Of a stretch of DNA of 64,000 bases, positions 1 through 12,690 are shown one piece after another. The notes beneath the pieces were generated by a model. The model had not been told where the DNA came from and did not search any database. It saw nothing but the letters and a program-made list of their open reading frames with translations. A program made the translations under genes and the position numbers. Where the stretch lies: NCBI RefSeq assembly GCF_024662235.1, contig NZ_CP096276.1, forward strand, positions 1,240,001-1,304,000, given 5' to 3'. How positions within the stretch are numbered: position 1 is the first letter of the stretch; the number at the start of each line of letters is the position of its first letter. The DNA is from Pimelobacter simplex. Its GTDB lineage: Bacteria > Actinomycetota > Actinomycetes > Propionibacteriales > Nocardioidaceae.

Positions 1-1032
1 GACGAGCGCGGCCACGACCGCGCACTGAGCGGCGCTCCACGCCGGCGCCGGGTCCGGGCGCACGCCGGGCGTGAAGACCACCTCGGGGAAGGTCCGGCGC
101 AGGATCGGCGCGACGTCGGAGTCGACCGTGAACGCCCCGCCGGCCGCGATCATCGCGGTCAGCGCCGGGAGCATCTCGTCGAGGCCGACGTCCGCACGCT
201 CCAGCAGCTCGCCCAGCAGCACCAGTCGCACGTGCCGCCCGAGCTGGGGCGGCCGCTCGGTGAACCAGGCGTCGCACGCCGCCGGGTCGCGCAGCGCCGC
301 GATCAGCTCGGCGCTGCCGGCCGGCCCCCGCTCGCCCAGCGCGGCGCACGCCCGGACCGCCGGGTCGGGATCGGTGAGCCAGGGGCTCGTGTCCCCGCCG
401 CCGTCGCGCACGGCGAGGACCCGGGCGGCCTTCTCGTCGCGGTCGGCCGAGGCGGTGACCAGGTCGGACAGTGCGCTCACCACGGGGGCCTGTGCCTCCT
501 CGCCGAGCAGGGCGGTGGCAGCGCCGAGGGCGGCGACGGCCTCGCGCCGTACGTCGGGGGCGGGGTGGTCCAGGAGCGGGCTCGCCGCTGCCGCGACCTG
601 CGGTGCGAGCGCTCGTACGTCGACGACGGCGCGCCTCATGAGCAGGTCCACGACCGGGCTCGACCACGCCTCCTCGTCCTCGGCGGCGCTCGCCCGGAGG
701 AAGGCGTCGACCTCCGCCTCGTTCGGTTCGGGCACCGGCTCGGCGCCGACACCGGACTGCCGGGCGGCGTCCATCGCCCACGCCAGCCACTGCAGCATCC
801 CGGCCCGGGCCGGTGCCTGCGCCGCCGGTTCCGCCACGGCTGCGGCCACCTCGGCCACGGCCGCCGGCGTGGCCGTCCAGATGGTGCCCTGGTGGAGCAC
901 CGCGCTGTCGAGGTGGTCCAGCGCCTCGTCGATCTCGTCGTCGTCGCTGCCGCGGAGGGCGGCGAGGTGGTCGGGGGTGTCGGTGGCCGGGCCGTAGGCG
1001 TGGAAGAGCCGGTCCCAGGGAGTCGCGGTCAC
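1..1032 (-). CDS. HEAT-repeat-like protein, 3' end outside window
   Basis: The frame is open from a GTG at 1032 down to base 1, giving 344 codons of an incomplete protein. The N-terminus has the PWDRLFHAYG...HQGT pattern that I recall from actinobacterial HEAT-like proteins of unknown function. From about residue 150 there are helical-repeat stretches such as HPAPDVRREAVAALG and DPDPAVRACAALG. No catalytic motif is visible, and a protein-protein scaffold is the likeliest role. The start is fixed by a TACGGT hexamer 6 nt upstream and by an in-frame stop just before it. It stands apart from arfB, which ends 22 bp away on the same strand. Confidence 0.72.
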   Translation of the reverse strand, partial: MTATPWDRLFHAYGPATDTPDHLAALRGSDDDEIDEALDHLDSAVLHQGTIWTATPAAVAEVAAAVAEPAAQAPARAGMLQWLAWAMDAARQSGVGAEPVPEPNEAEVDAFLRASAAEDEEAWSSPVVDLLMRRAVVDVRALAPQVAAAASPLLDHPAPDVRREAVAALGAATALLGEEAQAPVVSALSDLVTASADRDEKAARVLAVRDGGGDTSPWLTDPDPAVRACAALGERGPAGSAELIAALRDPAACDAWFTERPPQLGRHVRLVLLGELLERADVGLDEMLPALTAMIAAGGAFTVDSDVAPILRRTFPEVVFTPGVRPDPAPAWSAAQCAVVAALV

Positions 1033-1038
1033 GCGGTC

Positions 1039-1044
1039 ACCGTA
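1039..1044 (-). promoter_or_regulatory. -10 hexamer TACGGT, leaderless start of the HEAT-like gene
   Basis: TACGGT lies 6 nt before the GTG at 1032 and no Shine-Dalgarno is present. Confidence 0.5.
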
Positions 1045-1053
1045 GCGGGAGCG

Positions 1054-1476
1054 TCAGTCGTCGACCCGGCCGCGCAGCTGCTTGACCTGGCCCCGCTGCC
1101 GCTTGGCGTCGAGCCGTCGTTCCTGGGAGCCGCGGGTCGGCTTCGTCGCGCGCCGCGGCGGAGGGGGCGGCGCGAGCAGCTCACGGATCCGGGCCGCGAG
1201 CCGCTCCCGGGCCGCGCCGCGGTTGCGGTGCTGGGAGCGGTGCTCGTGGGCCACGACCGCGATCGGGCCGGGGCTGCGGGCGAGCAGGCGGGCGCGCTGG
1301 CGCTCGTCGAGCACGGTCGAGGCGGCCGGGTCCCAGACCAGCTCGACGCGGGTGTCGGTGGTGTTGACCGACTGCCCGCCCGGTCCGGGGGAGCGCGAGA
1401 AGCGCTCGACCAGCTCGCTGTCGGGCACGACGAGACCGCCGGGGACTCCCGGCCCCGGTGGGACGGTGAGGTCCAC
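1054..1476 (-). CDS. arfB: Alternative ribosome-rescue factor ArfB (peptidyl-tRNA hydrolase)
   Basis: This 140-residue protein hydrolyses peptidyl-tRNA on ribosomes stalled without a stop codon. The release-factor-type GGQ motif is at residues 34-36 (SPGPGGQSVN). A basic Lys/Arg-rich tail follows (RRATKPTRGSQERRLDAKR), which in ArfB proteins enters the empty mRNA channel. Length and order (short catalytic domain plus basic tail) separate it from full RF1/RF2. The GTG start overlaps the TAG stop of the upstream oxidoreductase by one base (TAGTG), so translation is probably coupled. Function is clear from the family; the link to the oxidoreductase is positional only. Confidence 0.9.
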   Translation of the reverse strand: MDLTVPPGPGVPGGLVVPDSELVERFSRSPGPGGQSVNTTDTRVELVWDPAASTVLDERQRARLLARSPGPIAVVAHEHRSQHRNRGAARERLAARIRELLAPPPPPRRATKPTRGSQERRLDAKRQRGQVKQLRGRVDD

Positions 1477-3584
1477 TACGCCACCGTCACCGGTACGCCG
1501 GACAGCGCCGCGTTGCCCGACACGTCGAGGCGCTCGGGGTCGGTCAGGTCGTTGATCGAGACGCCGGCGACCCCGGCGGCCACGCCCAGGCGCGCGCCGG
1601 CCCGGCCGTGCCCGTAGCCGTGGGGGAGCGAGACCACGCCCGGCATCACGTCCTCGGTCGCGCTCACCTCGACGCTGACCTCGCCCACCCGCGAGCGGAC
1701 CGTCACCATCGCCCCGTCGCTGAGCCCGCGCGCGGCGAGGTCGGCGGGGTGCATGAGCAGCTGGTGGCGGGCCTTGCCGCGGGTGAGCCGGTCGGTGTTG
1801 TGCATCCACGAGTTGCAGTCGCGCTGGTGGCGCCGGCCGATGAGCAGCAGCTCGCCGTCGCGGGGCAGCGCGTGCTCCCGCAGCCGTACGACGTCCGCGG
1901 CCACGACCTCCGGCAGCGCGTCGATCCGGCCGTTCCCGGTCCGCAGCCGGCCGGGGAGCTGCCCGGCGTTGAGCGGACCCAGGTCGACGCCCTCGGGGTG
2001 CCGGCGCAGCTCGGTGAGCGTCGTCCGGGAGCGCCCGGTGCGCAGCAGCATGCCGATCAGGAAGGTCGGGCTCATCCGCATCCGCGCCTCGGCCGCGATC
2101 CGCCGCTTGAGCGGGGGCTTGCGCCGCCGGCGCCGGGTGACGCGCAGGTAGAGGTCGCGGAAGATCTCCCAGTCGTGGCGCTGGTCGCGCCCCTTGGCGA
2201 GCACGGCCGGAGTGAACCGCGCGGTGTTGCGCACGGCCAGCAGGTGGAAGACGAGGTCGTAGTGGTCGCGCTCGAGCAGCGTCGTCGGCGGCAGGATCAC
2301 GTCGGCGTGCCGGGTCGTCTCGTTGAGGTAGATGTCGACGGCCACGTAGAAGTCGAGTCCCTGGATCGCCCGGTCGAGCGCGGCGCCGTCGGGCGTCGAG
2401 AGCACCGGGTTGCCGGCCACGGTCAGCAGCGCCCGGACCTGGCCCTCGCCGGGCGTCTCGATCTCCTCGCGCAGCACCGAGACCGGCAGCTCGCCACCGA
2501 ACTCCGGCGCACCGCGCACCCGCGAGCGGTAGCGGTCGAGGTGCCCCCGCCCGATCAGCCCGCGCCCGATCGCGTCGATCGCCGGCTCGGTCAGCAGCAC
2601 GCCGCCGACCCGGTCGAGGTTGCCGGTGACCAGGTTGAGCATCTGCACGGCCCACTGGCACACCGTGCCGAACTCCTGGGTGGAGACGCCGATCCGGCCG
2701 TACGCCGCCGCCCCGTCGGCCGCGGCGAGGTCCCGCGCGATCCGCCGGATCTCTCCAGCCGGCACTCCGCTGGCCTGCTCGGCGAGCTCGGGGGTGAAGT
2801 CGGCGACCAGCCGCTCGACCGCGTCGAGCCCGTCGGCGTACGGCGGCAGGTCGGTCAGGCCCTCGGCGAACAGCACGTGGAGGAGTGCCAGCAGCACCCA
2901 CGCGTCGGTCCCCGGCCGGACGAAGTGGTGCTCGTCGGCGACCTTGGCCGTCTCGGTGCGCCGCGGGTCGAGCACGACCATCCGCCCACCCCGCGCCCGC
3001 AGCTCGCGCAGCCGCCCCGGGAAGTCGGGCACGGTCATCAGCGAGCCGTTGGAGGCCATCGGGTTGGCCCCGAGCACCAGGAAGTAGGAGGTCCGGTCGA
3101 TGTCGGGCACCGGCAGCAGCAGCTGGTGGCCGTAGAGGAGGTAGCCGACGAGCTGGTGGGGGAGCTGGTCGACCGAGGTCGCGCTGAACTTGTTGCGCGT
3201 GCGGAACGACTGGGCCAGCGCCACCCCGTGGGTCATCGAGCCGAGGCTGTGCACGTTGGGGTTGCCGAGGTAGATCGCCAGCGCGTCCTCGCCGTGCTCG
3301 TCGACCGTCGCGGCCAGCCGGTCGGCGACCAGGTCGAGCGCCTCGTCCCACCCGAGCTCGATCCAGGTGTCGCCGACGCGTCGTACCGGACGGCGCAGGC
3401 GGTCCGGGTCGGCGTGGACGTCGCCGATCGCGACCCCCTTGGGGCAGATGTGCCCGCGGGAGAGAGGATCGTCGGGGTTGCCCCGGACGCCGCTCACCCG
3501 CTCGCCGTCGGGGGTCGGCTCGATGGTCAGCAGCAGGCCGCAGGTGGCCTCGCACAGGTTGCACACGCCGGTCCGTGTCTCCAC
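1476..3584 (-). CDS. Molybdopterin-dependent oxidoreductase (formate dehydrogenase/nitrate reductase superfamily)
   Basis: A protein of about 702 residues with an N-terminal [4Fe-4S] motif: CNLCEATC at residues 8-15 and a fourth Cys at 47 (GHICPKG). Molybdopterin domains and a C-terminal dinucleotide-binding domain (HQRDCNSWMHN, PADLAARG) follow. The frame extends upstream to 3671, but GTG 3584 places the first Cys at residue 8, as is usual here, and has a GACGAT hexamer 6 nt upstream. The segment that normally holds the Mo ligand (around SVDQLPHQL) shows no Cys, Sec or obvious Ser ligand by eye. No partner subunits or cofactor genes are nearby, so the substrate is unknown. Confidence 0.82.
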   Translation of the reverse strand: METRTGVCNLCEATCGLLLTIEPTPDGERVSGVRGNPDDPLSRGHICPKGVAIGDVHADPDRLRRPVRRVGDTWIELGWDEALDLVADRLAATVDEHGEDALAIYLGNPNVHSLGSMTHGVALAQSFRTRNKFSATSVDQLPHQLVGYLLYGHQLLLPVPDIDRTSYFLVLGANPMASNGSLMTVPDFPGRLRELRARGGRMVVLDPRRTETAKVADEHHFVRPGTDAWVLLALLHVLFAEGLTDLPPYADGLDAVERLVADFTPELAEQASGVPAGEIRRIARDLAAADGAAAYGRIGVSTQEFGTVCQWAVQMLNLVTGNLDRVGGVLLTEPAIDAIGRGLIGRGHLDRYRSRVRGAPEFGGELPVSVLREEIETPGEGQVRALLTVAGNPVLSTPDGAALDRAIQGLDFYVAVDIYLNETTRHADVILPPTTLLERDHYDLVFHLLAVRNTARFTPAVLAKGRDQRHDWEIFRDLYLRVTRRRRRKPPLKRRIAAEARMRMSPTFLIGMLLRTGRSRTTLTELRRHPEGVDLGPLNAGQLPGRLRTGNGRIDALPEVVAADVVRLREHALPRDGELLLIGRRHQRDCNSWMHNTDRLTRGKARHQLLMHPADLAARGLSDGAMVTVRSRVGEVSVEVSATEDVMPGVVSLPHGYGHGRAGARLGVAAGVAGVSINDLTDPERLDVSGNAALSGVPVTVA

Positions 3585-3590
3585 GCTGGC

Positions 3591-3596
3591 ATCGTC
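3591..3596 (-). promoter_or_regulatory. Possible -10 hexamer GACGAT for the oxidoreductase
   Basis: GACGAT is 6 nt before GTG 3584. It fits only the A and final T of the local consensus, so it is weak. Confidence 0.25.
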
Positions 3597-3646
3597 ACAT
3601 GCTGGGTCGTCCGGCGCCATGACCTGCAAGAGCGCCAGTACCTGGC

Positions 3647-3652
3647 TAGGGT
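3647..3652 (+). promoter_or_regulatory. -10 hexamer TAGGGT, leaderless start
   Basis: TAGGGT then 6 nt then GTG at 3659. It is divergent from the oxidoreductase promoter inside a 74-bp gap. Confidence 0.55.
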
Positions 3653-3658
3653 CCGACC

Positions 3659-4630
3659 GTGAGTGCTTCACTAGGCCGGTTGACGACCGTTCCTGCCCGC
3701 GAGGTGTGGCCGCACGAGGCGCACGACTTCACGCCTTGGCTCCTGGGCAACGTCGATGTGCTGTCCGACCTGCTCGGCATGGACCTGGTCCTGGAGGTCG
3801 CCGAGCACCCCGTCGGCGGCTTCTCGCTCGACCTTCTGGGGAGGGACGAGGCGAGCGGCCGGACCGTGATCGTCGAGAACCAGCTCGAGGCCTCCGATCA
3901 CACCCACCTCGGCCAGATCCTCACCTACGCCGCCGGCACCGACCCATCGACGATCGTCTGGGTCACGACGGGCTTTCGTCCCGAGCACCGGGCCGCGATC
4001 GACTGGCTCAACGAGCACACCGACGAGGACACCCGCTTCTTCGGGGTCGAGATCAAGGTCGTCCGGATCGGCGACTCGGAACCCGCGCCCGCGTTCGACA
4101 TGGTCGCCCAGCCGAACGACTGGGGGAAACAGGTGAAGGCCGCGACCCATGCCGGGACGGGCCTGGGGACCGGCGATGCGAGCGGGAGGGGGCGCCTTTA
4201 CTGGGACTTCTGGGAGGAGGCGCGCACCCGGATACAGGCTGAGCACCCCGGCTGGAGCCGAGCGCGCACCTCGACCGTGTCGTCGTGGTTCAACATGGCG
4301 CTCGGCACGACCGGCGTCGTCGTGTCGATGGCGTTCACCCGGTCCGGGCTGGTCACGCAGATCTACTTCGACTCGCCCGACGCGGCACTGAACCTGCGCC
4401 GGTTCACGGCACTGCGTGAGCGCCGGGAGGCGTTCGACTCCGCAGTCGGCGTACCGGTGGTCTGGGACGAGATGGAGGGGCGCAAGGCGGCCAAGGTCTA
4501 CGTCATGTCGGACTACGCCGACATCGGGGACGTCGACCAGTGGCCGGCGATGCTTGACTGGCTCATCGACACCCAGCAGGCCCTGCGGTCCGCGCTCGAC
4601 ACCGTTGGCGGCGTACCGTCCGGCGGGTGA
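3659..4630 (+). CDS. DUF4268-type protein with PD-(D/E)XK nuclease-like N-terminus
   Basis: The 323-residue product has, at about residues 55-90, a conserved strand-helix block: SLDLLG, then VIVENQLE and [11 protein letters not shown]. This resembles the D...ExQ core of PD-(D/E)XK nuclease-fold proteins. The C-terminal half (about 175-310) matches the DUF4268 type, with [10 protein letters not shown] and the tryptophan motif near SWFNMALG. Such proteins are found alone or near restriction and defence genes, but none is adjacent here. Whether it cuts DNA is not shown. GTG 3659 sits directly behind a -10 hexamer. Confidence 0.7.
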   Translation: MSASLGRLTTVPAREVWPHEAHDFTPWLLGNVDVLSDLLGMDLVLEVAEHPVGGFSLDLLGRDEASGRTVIVENQLEASDHTHLGQILTYAAGTDPSTIVWVTTGFRPEHRAAIDWLNEHTDEDTRFFGVEIKVVRIGDSEPAPAFDMVAQPNDWGKQVKAATHAGTGLGTGDASGRGRLYWDFWEEARTRIQAEHPGWSRARTSTVSSWFNMALGTTGVVVSMAFTRSGLVTQIYFDSPDAALNLRRFTALRERREAFDSAVGVPVVWDEMEGRKAAKVYVMSDYADIGDVDQWPAMLDWLIDTQQALRSALDTVGGVPSGG

Positions 4631-4676
4631 GGTCTCGGGGGCCGCCGGCGATTCGATCGGGTACGCACCGCGCTGT

Positions 4677-4682
4677 TAGCCT
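4677..4682 (+). promoter_or_regulatory. Possible -10 hexamer TAGCCT of rpsO
   Basis: This TAGCCT, unlike the leaderless set, would give a leader of about 80 nt before rpsO. No good -35 is visible; TTCGAT at 4652 is the nearest candidate. Confidence 0.3.
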
Positions 4683-4718
4683 TGAGCGTTGCCGTCAGAA
4701 CGGCCGCGGACAAAGAGA

Positions 4719-4741
4719 GCCCCAGGATTTCAGGCTGGGGC
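4719..4741 (+). promoter_or_regulatory. Leader hairpin upstream of rpsO
   Basis: GCCCCAG at 4719-4725 pairs with CTGGGGC at 4735-4741 around a 9-nt loop, 20 nt before the AGGAG of rpsO. S15 represses its own mRNA through leader structure in several bacteria. That this hairpin is such a site is inference. Confidence 0.35.
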
Positions 4742-4770
4742 GCCGCGCAACGAGCGAACCAGGAGTTCCC

Positions 4771-5046
4771 ATGGCAGTCGGTACCGACGCTGAGACCAAG
4801 AAGAAGATCATCGCGGAGTACGCCACCACCGAGGGTGACACCGGTTCGCCCGAGGTCCAGATCGCGCTCCTGAGCCACCGGATCAGCCACCTGACCGAGC
4901 ACCTCAAGCAGCACAAGCACGACCACCACAGCCGTCGTGGCCTGCTGCTCCTCGTCGGCCAGCGCCGTCGTCTTCTCAACTACCTGAAGAAGACCGAGAT
5001 CGAGCGCTACCGCTCGATCGTCGAGCGCCTCGGCCTGCGCCGCTGA
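4771..5046 (+). CDS. rpsO: 30S ribosomal protein S15
   Basis: A 91-residue protein, the normal S15 length. It carries the family blocks [32 protein letters not shown] and the C-terminal [18 protein letters not shown]. It binds 16S rRNA in the central domain during 30S assembly. The ATG is preceded by AGGAG at 4761-4765. The order rpsO-pnp is conserved across bacteria and is kept here, with a hairpin between the two genes. Confidence 0.97.
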   Translation: MAVGTDAETKKKIIAEYATTEGDTGSPEVQIALLSHRISHLTEHLKQHKHDHHSRRGLLLLVGQRRRLLNYLKKTEIERYRSIVERLGLRR

Positions 5047-5051
5047 CTCGA

Positions 5052-5088
5052 AGCGAAGGGATCCACCACCACGGTGGGTCCCTTCGCT
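5052..5088 (+). terminator. Hairpin between rpsO and pnp
   Basis: A 16-nt arm at 5052-5067 pairs with 5073-5088, with one mismatch and a 5-nt loop. There is no T-run behind it. It may act as a terminator or as an RNA processing site, as in other rpsO-pnp operons. Confidence 0.6.
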
Positions 5089-5266
5089 ACATTCAGCCTT
5101 GAACCACAACTGAAGACAGCAACCACTGGAGCGATCCGCGTCAACCACGCCTTCGATCCTCGGTAGTAGCCCTCTCTGCGCGCGCGAGCCGCAGGGCGGG
5201 CTTCGATCGAAGATCGATCACCGACGCGGGCGTCGCGGATCGCACCGCGAACGAAAGAGTCAAACG

Positions 5267-7507
5267 TTGACTGAACCCGTCATCTCCGCCGTCGAGACCG
5301 TTCTCGACAACGGAAAGTTCGGCACCCGTACCGTCAAGTTCGAGACGGGCCTCCTGGCCCGCCAGGCCGCCGGTTCGGTGACCGCCTACCTCGACGACGA
5401 CACCATGCTGCTCTCGGCGACCACCGCCGGGAAGCACCCGAAGGACCACTTCGACTTCTTCCCTCTGACGATCGACGTCGAGGAGCGGATGTACGCCGCG
5501 GGCAAGATCCCCGGCTCGTTCTTCCGCAGCGAGGGTCGTCCCGGCGAGGACGCGATCCTCACCTGCCGCCTCATCGACCGCCCGCTGCGCCCGACCTTCA
5601 AGAAGGGTCTGCGCAACGAGGTCCAGGTCGTCATCACCGTGATGGCGCTCAACCCCGACACGCCGTACGACGTGCTCGCGATCAACGCCGCGTCGATCTC
5701 GACCCAGCTCTCCGGCCTGCCGTTCTCCGGCCCGGTCGGCGCCACCCGCGTGGCCCTGATCGAGGGTCAGTGGGTCGCCTTCCCGACGCACAGCCAGCTC
5801 GAGAACGCCGTCTTCGACATGGTCGTCGCCGGCCGCGTCACCGAGACCGGCGACGTCGCGATCATGATGGTCGAGGCCGAGGCCACCGAGCAGTCGTGGG
5901 GCCTGGTCACCTCCGGTGCCCAGGCGCCGACCGAGGAGGTCGTCGCCAGCGGTCTCGACGCTGCCAAGCCGTTCATCAAGCAGCTGGTCGAGGCCCAGGT
6001 CGAGCTCGCCAACGTGGCCGCCAAGCCGGTCCAGGAGTTCCCGATCTTCCTCGACTACGAGGACGACGTCTTCGAGGCCGTCGAGGCCGCGTCCAAGGCC
6101 GACCTGGTCGAGGCGATGACCATCGGCGACAAGCAGGACCGCGAGGCGCGCACCGACGAGCTCAAGGCCGAGCTGCTCGAGAAGCTCGCCGGCCAGTTCG
6201 AGGGTCGCGAGAAGGAGATCGGCGCGGCCTTCCGCTCGGTCAACAAGCAGGTCGTGCGCGAGCGCGTGCTGCGCGACAAGATCCGCATCGACGGTCGCGG
6301 CCTGGCCGATATCCGTCCGCTGCACGCCGAGGTCGGCGTCGTCCCGCGGGTCCACGGCTCGGCGCTGTTCGAGCGCGGCGAGACCCAGATCCTGGGCGTC
6401 ACCACCCTCGACATGCTCAAGATGGAGCAGCAGCTCGACACGCTCTCCCCGGAGACGTCGCGCCGCTACATGCACAAGTACATCTTCCCGCCGTTCTCCA
6501 CCGGCGAGACCGGCCGCGTCGGCTCGCCGAAGCGCCGCGAGGTCGGCCACGGCGCGCTCGCGCGTCGGGCGCTGCTGCCGGTGCTGCCGAGCCGCGAGGA
6601 GTTCCCCTACGCGATCCGTCAGCTCTCCGAGGCGATGGGCTCCAACGGCTCCACCTCGATGGGCTCGGTCTGCGCGTCCACGCTGGCGCTGCTCCAGGCC
6701 GGCGTCCCGCTCAAGGCGGCCGTCGCGGGCATCGCGATGGGCCTCATCTCCGGCGAGGTCGACGGCGAGACGCAGTACGTCGCGCTGACCGACATCCTCG
6801 GTGCCGAGGACGCCTTCGGCGACATGGACTTCAAGGTCGCCGGCACCAAGGAGTTCGTCACCGCGCTCCAGCTCGACACCAAGCTCGACGGCATCCCGGC
6901 CGAGGTCCTCGCCAAGGCCCTCAACCAGGCCAAGGACGCCCGTCTGGCGATCCTCGAGGTCATGGGCGAGGCCATCGACGCTCCCGAGGAGATGTCGATC
7001 CACGCTCCGCGGATCATCACCGTCAAGGTGCCGGTCGACAAGATCGGCGAGGTGATCGGGCCCAAGGGCAAGGTCATCAACCAGATCCAGGACGACACCG
7101 GCGCGACCCTGTCCATCGAGGACGACGGCACGGTCTACATCGGTGCGACCAACGGCGAGGCCGCCGAGGCCGCCCGCCAGGCGGTCAACGCGATCGCCAA
7201 CCCGACCATGCCCGAGGTCGGCGAGCGCTACCTCGGCACGGTCGTGAAGATCACCAACTTCGGTGCCTTCATCGCGCTGATGCCGGGCAAGGACGGGCTG
7301 CTGCACATCACCAAGCTGCGCGCCCTGGCCGGTGGCAAGCGGATCGAGAACGTCGAGGACGTCGTCTCGGTCGGCCAGAAGCTCCAGGTCGAGATCGCCG
7401 AGATCGACGACCGCGGCAAGCTCTCGCTGGTTCCCGTGGTCGAGGAGGCCGCTTCCGACGAGGCGCCGGCCGAGGCGACCGAGGCCGGGGAGTCCGACGA
7501 GGCGTGA
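5267..7507 (+). CDS. pnp: Polyribonucleotide nucleotidyltransferase (PNPase)
   Basis: A phosphorolytic 3'-5' exoribonuclease of 746 residues, full length. Two RNase PH-like cores (about residues 10-230 and 320-560) are followed by a KH domain with its GxxG loop ([12 protein letters not shown], about 595) and an S1 domain ([21 protein letters not shown], about 655-725). The start is TTG at 5267; the protein then begins [15 protein letters not shown] as in other actinobacterial PNPases. The acidic C-terminal tail overlaps the next gene through GTGA. Confidence 0.96.
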   Translation: MTEPVISAVETVLDNGKFGTRTVKFETGLLARQAAGSVTAYLDDDTMLLSATTAGKHPKDHFDFFPLTIDVEERMYAAGKIPGSFFRSEGRPGEDAILTCRLIDRPLRPTFKKGLRNEVQVVITVMALNPDTPYDVLAINAASISTQLSGLPFSGPVGATRVALIEGQWVAFPTHSQLENAVFDMVVAGRVTETGDVAIMMVEAEATEQSWGLVTSGAQAPTEEVVASGLDAAKPFIKQLVEAQVELANVAAKPVQEFPIFLDYEDDVFEAVEAASKADLVEAMTIGDKQDREARTDELKAELLEKLAGQFEGREKEIGAAFRSVNKQVVRERVLRDKIRIDGRGLADIRPLHAEVGVVPRVHGSALFERGETQILGVTTLDMLKMEQQLDTLSPETSRRYMHKYIFPPFSTGETGRVGSPKRREVGHGALARRALLPVLPSREEFPYAIRQLSEAMGSNGSTSMGSVCASTLALLQAGVPLKAAVAGIAMGLISGEVDGETQYVALTDILGAEDAFGDMDFKVAGTKEFVTALQLDTKLDGIPAEVLAKALNQAKDARLAILEVMGEAIDAPEEMSIHAPRIITVKVPVDKIGEVIGPKGKVINQIQDDTGATLSIEDDGTVYIGATNGEAAEAARQAVNAIANPTMPEVGERYLGTVVKITNFGAFIALMPGKDGLLHITKLRALAGGKRIENVEDVVSVGQKLQVEIAEIDDRGKLSLVPVVEEAASDEAPAEATEAGESDEA

Positions 7508-8871
7508 GCACCACCCGCACCACGACGGCCGGTCAGCGTTCCGCTGACCGGCCGTCGGCCGTTCCCCGGGCCTCCACCCGCACCCTGGAGACCGTTCGCG
7601 ACGAGACCGGTCAGGTCACCTCGCTGGTCCGCCGCACCCAGCTCGCCTCGGGCCTGCGGATCGTGACCGAGCAGATGGCCGGCGCCCGATCGGCGTCCAT
7701 CGGCGTCTGGGTCGGTGTCGGCTCGCGCGACGAGACCGCCAAGACCCACGGCGCCTCGCACTTCCTCGAGCACCTGTTGTTCAAGGGGACCACCGAGCGC
7801 ACCGCGCTCGACATCTCGATCGAGCTCGACGCGGTCGGCGGTGAGTTCAACGCCTTCACCGCCAAGGAGTACACCTGCTTCCACGCGCGGGTGCTCTCCG
7901 ACGACCTGCCGCTCGCGGTCGACGTCCTGGGCGACATGATCACCGGCTCGGTGATCGCCACCCACGACGTGGACGCCGAGCGCGACGTCATCCTCGACGA
8001 GATCGCCATGCACGACGACGACCCCGACGACGTCGTCCAGAACCTGCTGGCCGCCCTCGCCTGGGGCGAGGACAGCGCGCTGGGCCGCCCGATCGCGGGC
8101 ACCGACGCCTCGATCGAGGCGATGACCCCAGCCCAGATCAAGCGGTTCTACCGCCGTCACTACGTGCCGGCCAACACCGTCATCTCCGTGGCCGGCGCGG
8201 TCGACCACACGGCCGTCGTCCGGGCGGTGAAGAAGGCGTTCGCCCGCCACGACTGGCTCGACACCGTCGCGGCGCCCGTCGCTCCGCGCGGCGCCGCGCC
8301 GCGCCGTCGTACCCGGGTGGGGGCGGGGGAGGGTCACGTGACCCGGCCCTTCGAGCAGGTCAACCTGGTCCTCGGCTGCGAGGGCCTGACCCGCGACGAC
8401 GAGCGGCGCTACGCCCTCGGCGTGCTCAACACCGCACTCGGCGGCGGTACGTCGAGCCGGCTCTTCCAGGAGGTCCGCGAGCACCGTGGCCTGGCCTACT
8501 CGGTCTACTCCTTCGCCGCCCACTACGCCGACTCGGGCCTGGTCGGCGTCGCCGTCGGCTGCCTGCCCGACCGCACCGAGGAGGTGCTGGCCGTGGTCCG
8601 CGAGCAGCTCGCGCTCATCGCGGCCGAGGGCATCACCGACGAGGAGCTCACCCGCGGCAAGGGTCAGCTCGTCGGCGGCATGATCCTGGGCCTGGAGGAC
8701 TCCGGCTCCCGGATGATGCGCCTGGGCAAGAACGAGCTCGTCAACGGCGAGGTGCTCGGCATCGACGACGTGATCGCCCGGATCGAGGGCGTCACCCTGG
8801 ACCAGGTCCGCGAGGTCGCCGCCGAGGTCTTCGGCCGGCCCGAGCTGCTCGCGCTCGTCGGGCCGGCCTGA
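7504..8871 (+). CDS. M16 family zinc peptidase (processing-peptidase-like)
   Basis: This 455-residue protein has the inverted zinc motif HFLEH at 86-90 (His86 and His90 as ligands, Glu89 catalytic). The downstream acidic ligand region is [16 protein letters not shown]. The second M16 half carries the Arg-Tyr region near [24 protein letters not shown]. Family members degrade or trim peptides in the cytoplasm. The GTG start overlaps the pnp stop (GTGA), and pnp-M16 linkage is common in actinobacteria, so the two are co-translated. The physiological substrate is unknown. The gene ends 4 bp from the convergent BCCT gene. Confidence 0.92.
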   Translation: MSTTRTTTAGQRSADRPSAVPRASTRTLETVRDETGQVTSLVRRTQLASGLRIVTEQMAGARSASIGVWVGVGSRDETAKTHGASHFLEHLLFKGTTERTALDISIELDAVGGEFNAFTAKEYTCFHARVLSDDLPLAVDVLGDMITGSVIATHDVDAERDVILDEIAMHDDDPDDVVQNLLAALAWGEDSALGRPIAGTDASIEAMTPAQIKRFYRRHYVPANTVISVAGAVDHTAVVRAVKKAFARHDWLDTVAAPVAPRGAAPRRRTRVGAGEGHVTRPFEQVNLVLGCEGLTRDDERRYALGVLNTALGGGTSSRLFQEVREHRGLAYSVYSFAAHYADSGLVGVAVGCLPDRTEEVLAVVREQLALIAAEGITDEELTRGKGQLVGGMILGLEDSGSRMMRLGKNELVNGEVLGIDDVIARIEGVTLDQVREVAAEVFGRPELLALVGPA

Positions 8872-8875
8872 AACC

Positions 8876-12224
<3,349 letters not shown>

Positions 12225-12238
12225 GCCCTCCCGCCCCC

Positions 12239-12373
12239 GCGAAGGGGCACGAACCGGCGGGCGAAGGAGCGTGAACCGGCGCCCGAGGGTGCAGACCGCG
12301 GCTCGGCCGCGCTGAACCTGCGTCCTCGACCGCCTTTCCGTGCGCTTTCGCCCGCCGATTCGTGCCTCTTCGC
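12239..12373. repeat. Imperfect palindrome between dapB and azlD (REP-like, family 1)
   Basis: A 27-nt arm at 12239-12265 pairs with 12347-12373 with two mismatches, and the interior shows further partial pairing. The left arm holds two similar units of the form CGAAGGRGC..GAACCGGCG. The same unit builds the palindrome at 21983-22126. It sits between convergent genes and could terminate both. Confidence 0.7.
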
Positions 12374-12384
12374 CGGGCTGGGGG

Positions 12385-12690
12385 TCAGAGCAGCCGCAGC
12401 AGCGCCGCCGCGGCCGCCGAGCCGAACACCACGACCAGGAACGGCGCCCGGGCCAGCAGGAGCAGCACCGCGACGCCCAGCGCTGCGGCCCGGGCGTCGA
12501 GCACGAGCGCGCGTCCTGACGGCGCCGCGAGCACCTGGACGGCGACCAGCGCGGCCAGGAGCGCGACCGGGATGAGCTCGGCGACCCGGGCGACGAGCGG
12601 GTTGCCCAGCACCCGGGCCGGCACCGAGAGCCCGGCGAGCTTGAGCAGGTAGCAGCCGACGCCGGCGCCGAGGACGGCCCACCAGATCAT
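12385..12690 (-). CDS. azlD: AzlD family branched-chain amino acid exporter subunit
   Basis: A 101-residue, three- to four-helix membrane protein that begins MIWWAVLGAGVGCYLLK and keeps the AzlD pattern LVARVAELIPVALLAALV. It pairs with AzlC to export branched-chain amino acids or analogues. Its ATG overlaps the stop of azlC by 4 bp (ATGA). Length is typical of the family. Confidence 0.88.
   Translation of the reverse strand: MIWWAVLGAGVGCYLLKLAGLSVPARVLGNPLVARVAELIPVALLAALVAVQVLAAPSGRALVLDARAAALGVAVLLLLARAPFLVVVFGSAAAAALLRLL

Noticed and set aside
1608..3662. Long open frame on the plus strand opposite the molybdopterin enzyme
   Set aside because: Arg/Val/Asp-rich low-complexity product; a GC-codon shadow of a well-supported gene on the other strand.
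5141..7306. 721-codon minus-strand frame opposite pnp
   Set aside because: Repetitive Leu/Asp/Arg composition and full overlap with pnp; no independent start signal.
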